Made by a program: the position numbers and the translations under genes. From assembly GCA_039619475.1 (NCBI GenBank), contig CM077115.1:507491352-507555351 (forward strand): 64,000 bases of DNA. Direction: 5' to 3'. Numbering within the stretch: the first letter of the stretch is position 1; every line of letters begins with the position of its first letter. This DNA is from Icerya purchasi. Taxonomy: Eukaryota; Arthropoda; Insecta; Hemiptera; Monophlebidae. This document shows, piece after piece, positions 34,111-45,212 of this stretch. The notes beneath the pieces were generated by a model. The model was given only the letters and a program-made list of their open reading frames with translations, was not told where the DNA came from and ran no database searches.

Positions 34111-34439
34111 AGGAAGAAAAAGTAAGTCTATTACAAATATTTGCTGACCACTTCAGTAACTTTTTTCTTTTTTTTTCTTTTTTTTTTCCTACATAAAAAG
34201 CATCAAACTGAGGAACTGAAAGCTAAGAATGCGGACAGTTCATCGAAATGTGTTTCTCTAACTCGATCCTTTGGACCTCGCTACTCTTCTATAATTCTTG
34301 AAAAAGAGTTGGTTTCAATCGCAAAATAATATAAATGCCTTATAAGCGTAAAGCAAAAACGTTACAGGCTCCGTTACAGGATTTCTTTACTATAGGCAAG
34401 CAGATACTGCAGATTTAATATACAGTTAACTACATTATT
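34111..34439. other. No gene seen
   Basis: T/C-rich run at 34160-34190. A 62-codon open frame (34141-34329) matches nothing I know. Confidence 0.35.
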
Positions 34440-34580
34440 AATTGTACAGTAGTTATTTTTAAACAGCAATTTTTGAAAACAATTATTTAACTTTTATCAA
34501 ATACCCCGACGCGTTTCGAAGACAAAGAGCTTCATGATCACGGGAGTTTAAATAATTGTATTAAATTGGTGTTTAAAATT
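34440..34580 (-). repeat. Dispersed repeat with hammerhead-like core, copy 1
   Basis: The minus strand carries CTTCGAAACGCGTCGGGG with a GAAG...CTTC hairpin before it and CTCCCG at its 5' side that can pair with CGGGG. The second copy at 43615-43740 shares the core and flanks (TAAAAGTTAAATAATTGTTT against TAAAAATTAAATGATTGTTT). The order CCCG, hairpin, GAAAC, GCGTC, GGG is that of type I hammerheads found in Penelope-like and other retroelements. The invariant CUGANGA box reads GTGATCA, so activity is unlikely. Confidence 0.5.
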
Positions 34581-36341
34581 AATTACTGTACAACATAAAA
34601 GAAACAATGCGTGAAATAAACAGATATAGTACGTCATTAATCTTTAATATGAAAAAATTGACATTATTCTCTACTGAAGGTTCGATTCTGAATCGAACTG
34701 GTTACACTTTTAAGCAGTGTCGTAACTAACACCCTATCTTACCGCCGGCCCGATCTGGTTTTTTTTTGTTTTGTTTTTCTGAAACTAACGATGCTTAATA
34801 TATACGATCGAAAGATTTCTTGCAATTGAACAACAGAGTATAATGGCAGACGATGAAAGAAAGATTGTTCGATTTTTTTGGATTAAGTGGAACGATAAGA
34901 TAGAAAATAAGGAATCACGGTTTAATGAACCGCAATATGATAAACAGTGATCGAAAATAACCCCAGCTATATACCAGGCAACCAGATAATTTTTCGAAAT
35001 TTAGAAGTAAAATAGTGTACTCTACCCTTGGCTGGGATTATGATGCTAAGAGTTATTCGCGCCTTCCCGATCATGGTACCATCACTATTCGTATCAGAGT
35101 CATTTTTTCATTCCATTTTTTGCCTTCGCTTTGGCCATAACTTGCTCTATTCTTCATCTCTTTTCCTCTAACAACCTCACTTTTTTTCCAGCTGACGTCA
35201 GCAGTTTAATTTACATCAATTGCATTTTCTTTGAATGTTTCCCTCTCTCCGCTGAACGTTTGTATTTAAAGTCTTAGTCTTGTACACGGGTCCTTCAGCT
35301 CCTATAATTCCTATTATTGTTTTCTTCTTCTCCTCAATTTGTAACTTCATTATGACCTGGTTTATTTCCTTCCTCCCAATGGCCTCAGTTGGCGAGCTCA
35401 AAGAAGAAAAAATGTGCTAAGCCGAAATTTAAAACTAAAAGAAAAGAATATAGTATGGAGATATACTAAGCGAAAAAAGTAATCTTCAGAAAGGTAGAAA
35501 AAAGTAATCTTCAAAAAGGTAGAAGAGGAAGTGAGGAATTAACGTGACTAACGATGAATGGAAAAAAATGAAATTCGATAATAAATGAAAGAGTGAAACA
35601 GTTCATGAGGAAAGTGGAAAAAATTACGGAAATTTAGAGCAGATGCAAACGGACACAAGAAAAATCTGATGAAATGTAAAAACGTGGCTTATAATAATTA
35701 AAACGCATTGAAGCACCAGCGTAGCAGTGATGACATAAGCGGTGCTGTTATGAATATGCTTCGAGCAAAGATGTAGATGTGACGCTGGAATTATGTGAAA
35801 ATATATCCGCTAGCTGGAGTGTAAAAGAATGCGAACACATTTTTTGCATTTGTACTTATACGCAACGAGAGATGTAAACATTAAAATCGAAGAGAAACAA
35901 CGCACTAACAGCACTTGCGAGAGAAATCCTTTCTTCTTCCTTTTATTCTTCTTTCCGTCGTGTCTCTTCTTTAACAATCATCTTCTTGAATTTGTATTTC
36001 CGTATGAAATTACTGAGAAATCTATTATCCTACTTTTCAAGATTATAAACTGTTAAATATGAGTACGAATAACAACTAGAAATTGCATATTATACTTTTA
36101 TTTCCCGTTACGTTTTCTTCGGATCTAAACCATCATCAGCTCGGACAGGTTCTTCATTTACTCGATGATTCCTTAAGCCCGTAAACGTTAGACCGAAAAA
36201 GGATATTAACATGTACGCTATTCGTGCTAATGTTTAAATAGTTTCTTTTTAGATTTGTATTCTCGATATGCATATTTCTTGGTAGGTGTAATTCAGCTTC
36301 TTTGTGATTTTCTGCAACTGTGTTCTTGCGAGTACCATTTA
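34581..36341. other. No gene seen
   Basis: AT-rich to mixed composition. Purine-rich on + at 35400-35700, which could be another decayed minus-strand LINE, but no family motif could be read. Open frames at 35216-35401 and 35829-36056 match nothing. Confidence 0.35.
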
Positions 36342-36345
36342 TATA

Positions 36346-36994
36346 TGTTACGGTAAATGTATATAATCGGGTAATTGTGTAGAATAATCGGGTAATTGTG
36401 TAGAATAATCGGGTAATTGTATAGAATCGCCAACATCGAAAAGCAAGTTCGGTAAATGTATGAAATTTCATAGAATAACCGATGATTCCATATATTCACT
36501 AGAGGGGTTCTGGGTAATTGTATGAAATAACGCATAATGGAGGATAGGGATATGAGCGTTTTAGGTGCAAGACGAAGTGCCGAAGTAACAGATGTTCCTG
36601 TGTAAAAGTAAAGGCCGCTTGTACAGTTTAAAATGCCATTCAAGCCTTTCTCTTGTGTCAACAAACGACGATTCAACATGATCGTAGGTGAGTTTGCGTA
36701 AATTTCATGTACTTACTAATAACAGAAAAATCCCACCTCTTCTCCAAGTCGTAATCTTGAAACTTTGGCCTTACACTTCAACTTACTATACATGTCACCA
36801 GTGCCTTCTCATTTTTTATGCGTTATTTCATACAATTACCAAACACCTCTGGTGAATATATAGAATCACCGGGGTTATTCTATGAAATTTCATATATTTA
36901 CCGAACTTGCTTTTCGATATTGGTAATGATTCTATGCAATCTCCGTTTTTTTTTTTTTGTATAGAATCACCAAGTACACACATTTACCGTAACG
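36346..36994. mobile_element. MITE with ~190-bp inverted repeats and TATA target duplication
   Basis: The two ends are TGTTACGGTAAATGTAT and, in complement, CGTTACGGTAAATGTGT. The arms stay paired inward through CGAAAAGCAAGTTCGGTAAA, TGAAATTTCATAGAATAACC and GTAATTGTATGAAATAACGC, so each arm is about 180-200 bp. TATA flanks both ends (36342-36345, 36995-36998). The left arm holds three copies of a 21-bp unit (ATAATCGGGTAATTGTGTAGA) that the right arm lacks; the right arm has a T run at that place. The central ~275 bp is unique and non-coding. The open frames on the minus strand here are translations of the repeat. Confidence 0.85.
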
Positions 36995-37265
36995 TATACA
37001 TTATGCAAAGTTTGTCCTAACGTCATTTTTTGCCGTCATCCTATGCGTATATAATTTCTAGTTTTGTGTTCACTCTTTATAATACATATTAATTTCTTTC
37101 TGTCTTCGTTTGGTCTATTCGTAATAATCTCCGGTAAATTGACATTTCGATGATTTTACCTTTTCTATAATACTCGTTTAATATTGTTTTTTAATTGCTG
37201 AGCCGTTTGAATTTAGTGTGCCGAGACTTTTAAAGTATTAATGTTGTTTAAGAATAATCGCACTT

Positions 37266-37740
37266 CTTTTTTTTTTTTTTAAATTTAAAAATAATTTATG
37301 GATCCCACAAGGCTTTGGCCCGCCTGTGGGTTCCCAACATAATTATATCGTTTATTCATAAATTACAATAACCATTTACTACATTATATACATACTCTGT
37401 TGACTTAAATTCTACTTTAAATGCAATACATCCGATTCCCCTTAATCTAGCACATTCTCATATCTACCTACACATCCCAGCAACATTTATAAATGCGTTA
37501 ATCAGTACTGCGTTGCACTGAAGACTCGAAATGATGCGAAATGTAAGAAGCACATGATAGGTTTTCTTCCCGTCTGACCTCTACACTGTTCTCTCCTCCG
37601 CCCCTTCATCATTCTTTGCACCATGCAATCAGCCATATTTGTATCTTATTTTCCCGTATGTCCTTCGTCGTCTCTAAAATTCCCTTTGATATATTGCCCG
37701 ATAGATTTATCAAAACTTCAACATTGTCAATTTTTATTGT
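37266..37740 (-). mobile_element. Possible retroposon 3' end
   Basis: A T run at 37268-37280 precedes AT-rich words and GGATCCCACAAGGCTTTGGC, the layout of a minus-strand 3' UTR plus poly(A). A similar join (T run, AAATAAATAAG, TGTGGGTCTCACTGGG) occurs at 40285. No coding motif could be read in the ~450 bp. Confidence 0.3.
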
Positions 37741-38275
37741 TAATCCTTTTAAGTATTATAAAAAGGTAATTTAAAAATGAAGAACCTGCTCAGCAGAAGA
37801 AAATTAAATCTTGGATTACGCATTAGCATTTTGCGCTGCTACGTTTTCTCGGTTTTACTGTATGGCAACGAGAGTTGGACGTTAGATGCTACCTCAGACA
37901 GAAGTATACAGGCCTTTGAATTATATTCGTATAGGCGTATGCTGAAAATTCCGTGAATCTTAAAAGTTACTAATAGCGAAGTCTTCAAAAGAATCAATAA
38001 ACGCCCGGAATTATTAAATTTGATTAAGGAAATTAAATTACGTTATCTAGGTCACATCATGAAAGGCGAAAAATATGAGATTTTACGTCTCATTATGGAA
38101 GGAAGGCTTTTCGGCAAAAGATTAAAAGGGCGTCCACAAATTTTGTGGACAAAGGATTTCCATCGTTGGTTCCACTGTTCGTCCATTGAAATGTTCAGAT
38201 CTGCCATGTCTAGAAAAGACGTTGCCGTGTTGATCGCCAACCTTCGTAATGGTGACGGCGGATGAAGAAGAAGAA
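37741..38275 (+). pseudogene. LINE ORF2 C-terminal fragment
   Basis: The + strand frame from 37777 reads NLLSRRKLNLGLRISILRCY, VFSVLLYGNESWTLDA, YSYRRMLKIP, one TGA at 37954-37956, then KVTNSEVFKRINKRPELLN, IKLRYLGHIMKGEKYEILR, GRLFGKRLKGRPQILWTKD, and ends SRKDVAVLIANLRNGDGG before a stop at 38263-38265. These are the standard C-terminal blocks after the RT in a widespread insect LINE type (YLGH.MR, GK..KGRP...W, A..IANLRNG). The tail after the stop is GAAGAAGAA, a short simple repeat rather than poly(A). 5'-truncated, with one nonsense change; otherwise well preserved. Confidence 0.8.
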
Positions 38276-40284
38276 TTTTTCATAAATTCTGGTCCCATTA
38301 ATCCTTTCCGTTGTCGGTGAATTTCTTTCCTCTGTTCTAAACCTTACCAGCTTATTGTAATAAGAAAGCATTTTTGGAGGCAACTATATAAGGATGTCTT
38401 TTTTTTTTTTTTTTTTTGAAAATCAAATTACATATATTATGTACGATTCCCAATCAGCCATGGCTAAAGAACCTTAGTGGCCATATATTTGTTTCACATA
38501 ATTAGTCTTTCAAAAACACATTAATCCAGAATAAATAATAAAATAATAATAATAAAAACGGCAATAATAATAACGAAAACAATAAAAAGAAAAGAAAATT
38601 TGAACTCGAAATAACTAAAATATAACTTCTTCAGTAAAACTGTATAAGGATGTATTATTTTTTTTATCAGCTACTTATTTTATTACATTTTTAGAGTGAA
38701 TTTCGCAATTTTTCCTTTAATTTTTAGTTGATAATGCCAAGTGTACTACCTTCTGTACTACATGATGAGAGCGGGGAGTATTAAAGAATACAATAAACCC
38801 TGTCAGTGTTGAGCTTGTAAATCACGCTAAGGAGATTTCAATTATCTAATTTACATTTCTATAACACGTTGATAATACGCTTCTCTGAAATTTTATGGGT
38901 TTACATAATGAGTGCTACTCTGATCGATAATTATATGCTGGCCGATACACTTTCAAATGAACGAGAAGCATCATTACAAAACGGTGGCCCCTACACGAGC
39001 AAAAGTTACGAGTGAAAAAACATAAAAAAAAATAATACACATTAAAAGAATAACCACCATATTTTAAAGCGGAAGAAAAGGGAAAAAATTTAAAAACCAG
39101 TGCTAGTTAAATTTTTTCTTGCTTTTGAAGAAATTTGTAATTTTTGACTTTTCACTAGAACGAGGTGGTGAACAGAGCAGTCTTTCTTGCAATGACGTGC
39201 CTCCCACAGATTTTTATTAATTTCGTTAAATTCACGATAAGTATACAATAGCAGTTCTATGTATAAAGCTTACTTTTTTTTTTTTTTTAAATGAGAACCT
39301 GTTAAATACTATAATTACATAAGCAAATAAAATAAAAAATAACAAAACATACACATTAATTATAATAAATGCCGACTAATTTCGAACGACTTGATCTGTA
39401 ATTATAAGATGGACGTAATTCAACTGGACGGCATTTATTATGATTAATGTGTATGTTTCAATGTTTGTTGTGTTATGCGTTTATGTAATTACGAGAAAAA
39501 AAAAAAAACCCTAACGACGATTAGCATTAGTTTTTTCCATCAGTAAACATATAGCCGAGAATACGAAAAAAAAAAAAAAACATAAAACAACTCTGAAATT
39601 TTAGTTGAAATTTTACTAAAACACTTACCGGCATCTATTATTAAAGAGATAAACAATTGATTTTTACAATTACGAAACGAGTCTGGATTTTATCTGTCAA
39701 AGGTGCAACGATTCGCATTAAGAAAAAAAAAAAAACTAAAATTAAGGGAAAAGTAAATGGCGGTAGAACAGAGCAAGCTCAATAGTTATAACAAACGGAA
39801 TGAAGGAATATGCTAGCCTCCGAGTCTAGTCGGCCTACTTGGGAAAAAAAAAATCGCGGAAGCGCGTGATGGACGGTGTTATAAAGGATGGCGAACTATT
39901 TCTGGCCTGACATATTTGCGAAAAAGAAGTTTCCGGCTTTTAAAAAGCTCACAAACTTTTAACTCGGTTAACGGATTTTGTAACTCCCGATGTTGCTTCG
40001 TTATACAAAAAGTTCGTAACGCGAAACTTGCATAACTTTTGCTTTTCGTTTTGTTCTTTTAAATGGTTCGCTTTGGAATACTGTTCCAGAAAAGAGAATC
40101 AATGGTCCTTTAGGAATAGGTTGTCAGTTCTCCAGCAGGTTTTGTAAAAAGCTAGCGAAACACTTAATCGCCGACAAGAAATACACCTACATATTCCATA
40201 ATGGTCGCTGTAATTACATTTATAAAAAGGCAGAAAATTTTGATATAACATTCATTCATTATTAGGATTAATTCTGTTTTTTCT
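38276..40284. other. No gene seen; several homopolymer runs
   Basis: A T run at 38400-38417 with GATTCCCAATCAGCCATGGC after it may be another minus-strand retroposon tail. Inverted words around 39350-39450 (CATACACATTAATTATAATA against TGATTAATGTGTATG) form a ~110-bp imperfect hairpin. A runs at 39495, 39567 and 39723. No coding sense. Confidence 0.35.
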
Positions 40285-42000
40285 TTTCTTTTTTTTTTTT
40301 TTAAATAAATAAGTTGTGGGTCTCACTGGGCAAGTAGCTATTACAGGCATTATTGTTATTGGGCGATAGTTTTCGATTTGATTTTGAGCTCCCTTCTTAT
40401 ATATCGGTCTAATAATTGAGCCCATCTGGAATTGACCATACAGGTTAAAATAGGAGTAGACAACTTTGAGTTTTGTTTTATATCTTTAACCCTCTAATAT
40501 CGTCCCATCCTGGTGTCTTGTGAACTTTTAGATCGTTAATTATTGCTTCTATTTGAGAGACATTTGCAAGTAGAATGAAGAATGAGGAGACATATTTAAC
40601 TTGTCGACGTTAATATTCAGTAACTGAATGTCACATTTGTGTTTATGCTCTTCTACCGAACGTACGAAGTATTCGCTAAATTGTTCAGCTACTATTGCAC
40701 TATTCCCAAAATGTTTTAGTAATGAAATCATTTACTGTCGTTTTTTTTTTTTTTTTACTAACAATATTATTGATTATACCCCATGTTTTTTTGCTATCGT
40801 TGTTTGCCATCACTATTTGCCTTTGATAATACTTCTGCTTGGCATTCCTTATTTCTGTTTTAATTAAATTCCGATATTTTTTGAACGGATTTTTATATCT
40901 CGCACTAGTTCAATTTTCCTTTACTGCGTTTTTAAAGTATTGATCTCTAATTTTCGTAAAAGTGATTATTTTCTGACTCATCCATTCGTTTTTAGGATTA
41001 TATTTACATCCATTTTTCCTCCCACCCACTTCCACTTTGCAAATCTCCATATATATGTTTTGCAAAACTGAACGAAAACGATGATGTAAGTCTCTTACCG
41101 TTGAGGGCTTATCTGCTTCGCTCCGGTTACAATTGCCTTATTTGGTTCGGCAATCTTTCTTCTTTAAAAACACATTTCAGAGGATTTTTATAATAATTTT
41201 TTTTCCGATTCGCGATGCGAAATGCACCACAGATGATATAATCGTCAGATATTTTCGTATTGACTACTCCCGAAGTAATTTCGTTCGTTTTAAACTTCAC
41301 AATGATATTATCTATGCATGACTGAGTACTTCTATCTGTCCGATCTTCTTCTCTTGTAATCCTACTTATTAGCTGTACCTCTTCTGACCCGTAAATTACA
41401 TTTATTAAATTCTCCGTCTGAACACTATGAAGAAGTAAATTAACATTGAAATTCTCACATATCAAAAAATTATCCTTATTATTTAGATTTTTTAAAAGTG
41501 CTGTGCGGTTTCTCTTATGAATTCGCCTACATTTTTACTTGGTGATCGATAAATAGCAATTAAACGTAAAAAATTATTAACGCACATATCTGTATCTACC
41601 ATCACCAGATCCATGCTTGACCTATTTTTAACTTCCAGAATATTATATCTAAAATTATCATTTACGAACACAAGTTATACCTCTTTGGTCGTTATATTTA
41701 TTACTGTTAGTACAATGACGCTTAAAGGTGTCATGTGTATGTAGCTTAAAAATTCATCCCAGTTACGCCGGACAGTTCTTATGTTCAGGTGCAACACGTG
41801 GAATAGTTCACCGTTTATTTTTAACGTGTTATCTGGGTTTAGAGTACCCTGTTTGTATTATCGGTCCATTTTTTAATAATATCACTGTAGTTTGTACAAT
41901 TAATTCTATTCCCGTATTGCATCATCGATGTAGTCATATTTGAAAGGAACACTAGACAATGTTTCTGCCATGTGAATAGAAATAACGAGATAAAGAGGAA
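40285..42000 (-). pseudogene. CR1/L2-like LINE ORF2: endonuclease and start of reverse transcriptase, then poly(A)
   Basis: Minus strand, in order: HLNIRTVRRNWDEFLSYIHM and LSVIVLT (endonuclease start, about 41790-41700); NNFLRLIAIYRSPSKNVGEF (about 41580-41510); ENFNVNLL, LINVIYGSEE and SCIDNIIVKF (41460-41280); NPFKKYRNLIKTEIRNAKQK, YYQRQIVMANNDSKKTWGII (about 40900-40780); QIEAIINDLKVHKTPGWDDI (40550); and IIRPIYKKGAQNQIENYRPI (40420-40350), the first RT block. The frame then passes within ~60 bp into AT-rich sequence and an A run (complement of 40285-40303). The RT palm, thumb and C-terminus are absent, as in an internally deleted element. Several stops occur. Confidence 0.7.
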
Positions 42001-43299
42001 GCACAATTACATGTAGAGCTTGTAGTGCTCTCTTGTATTTAACAGCTTAAATTTATCGCGATATTTTTAAATACTTCGCCATCGAAACGCAACGCATCCG
42101 AATTAATCTAACTCTAATAATATATACATATGTACATATATCATATTATTAATAGACAAACGTATTAAATATATCTAATTCTTGTCCCAATTTTATTTAA
42201 CGATTGTTATATTTTATAGGATTTTTGTGATTGTTATTTAAAAAATGTCACAATTTTATGTAACAATATATATAACGAAAAATTTAACGAAAAAATGTCT
42301 TAATTTTATATAATGAAAGTTAAATGTTAGGATAGGATTTTTGTGATTGTGTTATTTTTTGTGTGTGTTGATGCCAGTAAGAATTACGTTGTAAATTTTA
42401 ATCATTTCATACAAAGTATAGAAGAGAAAGAAACGGAAATGAAAGCAAGAGGGGTTAAGGGGCTCAGCCCCTTGCAAGACCAAAATGGCCGAGTTATATA
42501 TACCACCTTTTCAACTTTACCACATCTTACATCTAGTGAACGTAGGCGGTAACGCAAACACATAGACCAAAAACCATGTGCCACCGCACACGCACCTCCA
42601 TACACCTCCACACAAGTACCAAGCAAGATTACCTGAATCCCCATATGCACACAACCTGATCGCTTCCTACCGCACTCTCCCATGCACACAGCATCGTTAC
42701 GTTCCACCACTACCTCCTCCTCTCCGCTATCATTCCGCTGCACTCTAATTCTTCTCTGCAACGTACACGTCTCATTTAATACCCCTGTTCAGGTTATACT
42801 GCTGACCTGCCGCTTAAAACTTATCAGCATTCCACGCTTATTGGTCGCTACAACAAATACTATTCTCACGCACACTACCGTTTGCAACACAATCCCTGCA
42901 CATCACCTTCTCCCCGCCTTACCGCCTACATAACTTAACGAAACGAACACGCACTTATTCGAAAACACACACATACCCTTATTCCGTAAATAACTTACTA
43001 ATAGCGAAGTAGAGTTGTGAAATCCCGTAATCATTGAAACTATTAATATAACTTATTTATGTGTTCTTCATTCCTGATGTGCAGAATACATTCACGCTCA
43101 TTTTTCCTGATGCGAATATCTTGCCACGCGCCTTGTCCATATGAATTTTTAACTAAGTGTCCTAGCCTTGACTTTCGTTTGCAACAATAAATTTTGATAA
43201 TATCTGGTTAAATTCTCATCGATCAAAATTTGTAACGAACTTTCCTCATTATCAGCTTATCAAAGATTTTTATATTTTTTTTATTTAAAAAAAATAAAT
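42001..43299. other. Insert of unknown nature between the LINE's ORF1 and ORF2
   Basis: The left half is AT-rich with repeated words (GGATTTTTGTGATTGT at 42221 and 42331; AATTTTATNTAA repeats). It contains the palindrome AAGGGGCTCAGCCCCTT at about 42458. The right half (42550-42950) is C/A-rich with open frames on both strands. No family recognised. In CR1/L2-type LINEs ORF1 and ORF2 are normally close, so part of this 1.3 kb is probably a later insertion. Confidence 0.35.
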
Positions 43300-44080
43300 C
43301 TTCTATACGCCTTCACGGCTTGGCAATGATCGATTTCGGTAGTTTCACGTTCCTACTGGAAACCGTGTGGCATGCTATTATGTCCTCTTTCTTTAGTTCA
43401 ATATTTAACTTCTTCGTTACTTTGGTAACCAACTCCTCAATGTTTTCACCAGATCTTTCTGTGACATCGTGAATTTCGATGTTTTCTCTCTTTCCGTAAT
43501 GCACTAGTTCATTGACCGTTGTTTTTAGCTCAGCTATATCCTGGTTTTTATTCTTAATTTCGGCCGTTAAAACATTAACGTCAATATTTCTATTTAATAT
43601 ACTCATTGTAACCTTTATTAAATTTATATATTATAATAACTCCCGTGATTATGACGCTTTGTCTTCGAAACGCGTCGGGTATATAATAAAAATTAAATGA
43701 TTGTTTTTCATATTGGTGTATTTAAATTTACTTAATATAGAAAACATTAACGTGTTCCCTGAGAACCTTTACCTCGATCACCAACGATACATGCATTTCG
43801 AATTAATTCATCATATTTCCCCGATATAAATTCCAAACATTTTTTAACTCCTTTGAATTCGCTCCTGAGCTCCTGCATGGTGCACATTATTGTACGCTTT
43901 CGGTTCTCTCGTCTTCACCTTGCCCGTACGCTTTTTTTTTTTTTTTTGGAAGGTTTTTATTAGTAAATGTTTCATTGCTGGATAAACTGCCACCGCTAAG
44001 CTGCCTTTTAAGATCGATTCTTGTGAATTGAAATGCTTTGATCGACTTTGCTTTAGGCATTATAGCGACCGATTGATTAT
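43300..44080 (-). pseudogene. LINE ORF1 (coiled coil plus nucleic-acid-binding domain), broken
   Basis: Minus strand starts MPKAKSIKAFQFTRIDLKRQ near 44060, has a Lys run from the T run at 43931-43947, then MQELRSEFKGVKKCLEFISG, a ~130-bp repeat insertion (43615-43740), then KNKNQDIAELKTTVNELVHY, GKRENIEIHDVTERSGENIE, VTKKLNIELKKEDIIACHTV and LPKSIIAKP. The pattern (heptad coiled coil, R.N.EIH.V.E, ...DI.ACH.V, P..IIAK) is the ORF1 protein of insect CR1/L2-type LINEs, which binds the element RNA. It lies upstream of, and in the same orientation as, the endonuclease at 41800, so both belong to one element. Inactive. Confidence 0.7.
43615..43740 (+). repeat. Dispersed repeat with hammerhead-like core, copy 2, inside LINE ORF1
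   Basis: The + strand carries CTCCCGTGATTATGACG, then CTTCGAAACGCGTCGGGT, then AT-rich flanks that match the complement of 34440-34580. It lies exactly where the ORF1 reading is lost, so it looks inserted there. The stem II half is more decayed than in copy 1. Confidence 0.5.
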
Positions 44081-44829
44081 AAATAATAATTAATTAAGTC
44101 TAAATAAAGAATGATATTACTTGAGTTGTTCTGTCACGCTCGTGAAATAAACGCGTAAACATCAAACTACTCACGCATCAGTCCTGCACTTAAAACATTC
44201 GATCCGATTTTAAACGACATATGACGTTTAACCGCATAGATCTTTCTTATGACATATGTATCTTCTCCAACACACACATACACACATATAATAAATATAT
44301 ATTGTTATAAATTCAACCGATCACTACTTCGAAGCCACTCGATATAACCTTAATGACGTGATTCCAGGAGGCCACTCGAAGTAAATTTCAAATTTTAAAA
44401 TTTTCCAGACTTTCTTAAGGAAATAAACAGCAAAACGGGCCTCAGTGGCATCCAATATGATGCCACATATCGATCAACTCCCTGTGGCGGGGCTAATAAA
44501 GATAATAACTGTACATCGATGTTTCTGGAACATCTTCGAATGACACCGCGCTAGCCGCCCCGCCTGACTCTAACGGAATTTATAAAATCTTCCCTCGATT
44601 CAAAGGTGATCGACACAGCTTTTGAACGACTCGTGCTCGTCCCGGACTCATGTAGTTACCTCCGATATCGCCAGCCACCGATCAGATACACGCACACACA
44701 GTCTAAACCCCGAAAAATTTGTCCAATCTACTGTATATGGAAATTTTGGTTTTTGCCGATAAGCATCTCCGATATCTGCAGCCCGCGACTGCAACAGATT
44801 AGCACGGTGTCCGATCGATCGTGAATTAA
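44081..44829. other. No gene seen; LTR-like composition
   Basis: From TGTTATAAATTC (44303) on, a balanced-composition block carries GAAGCCACTCGA and GAGGCCACTCGA, a TATAAAA box (44580) and ACACAC near 44693. This could be a solo LTR, but I found no partner LTR or matched ends, and no coding frame. Confidence 0.25.
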
Positions 44830-45212
44830 TGGATTACGTGTATATCGGAGAGTATTTTTTATTGTTCCCATTATTTGGTCGTCTAAGTACTGAACACTCT
44901 TTATTGCCTTCCGATCTTTATAGAGTCTGTTTCGCTATATCTCCTTATTGTGTCTGCTACATTCTCATAACAGCCATTCAGTACCTTAGTGATATCCTAT
45001 TTGAATACCCTCTTCCCTGTTACACCTGAGGCGTTTATATTTTTACTGCAAACTGTTGAAATTAAGAATCCCCACTCCGTACAACGCTTCTTTCATACTC
45101 TCGCTTTCCTCGTTCCCCGTTCTTCTTGCTCTTGCTACTGCTATTTCCCTAGTATTCAACCGAATGCCACTTTTTGGAAAATCTAAATAAAAAAAAAAAA
45201 AAAAAAAAAAGT
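44830..45212 (+). pseudogene. LINE ORF2 C-terminal remnant with poly(A)
   Basis: The + strand reads RLSTEHSLLPSDLYRVCFAI then SPYCVC and DILFEYPLP, followed in another frame by NPHSVQRFFHTLAFL. This is the C-terminal 'R.GH..L...L.R......C.C.......HI.FECPL' zinc-like block of RNase H-bearing LINEs. A 24-A tail at 45189-45212 ends it. Only ~130 codons remain, with one frameshift. Confidence 0.5.

Noticed and set aside
36154..36679. Two minus-strand frames with repeated YTITRLF and LHNYPII
   Set aside because: The peptide repeats are the three 21-bp units of the MITE arm read in two frames.
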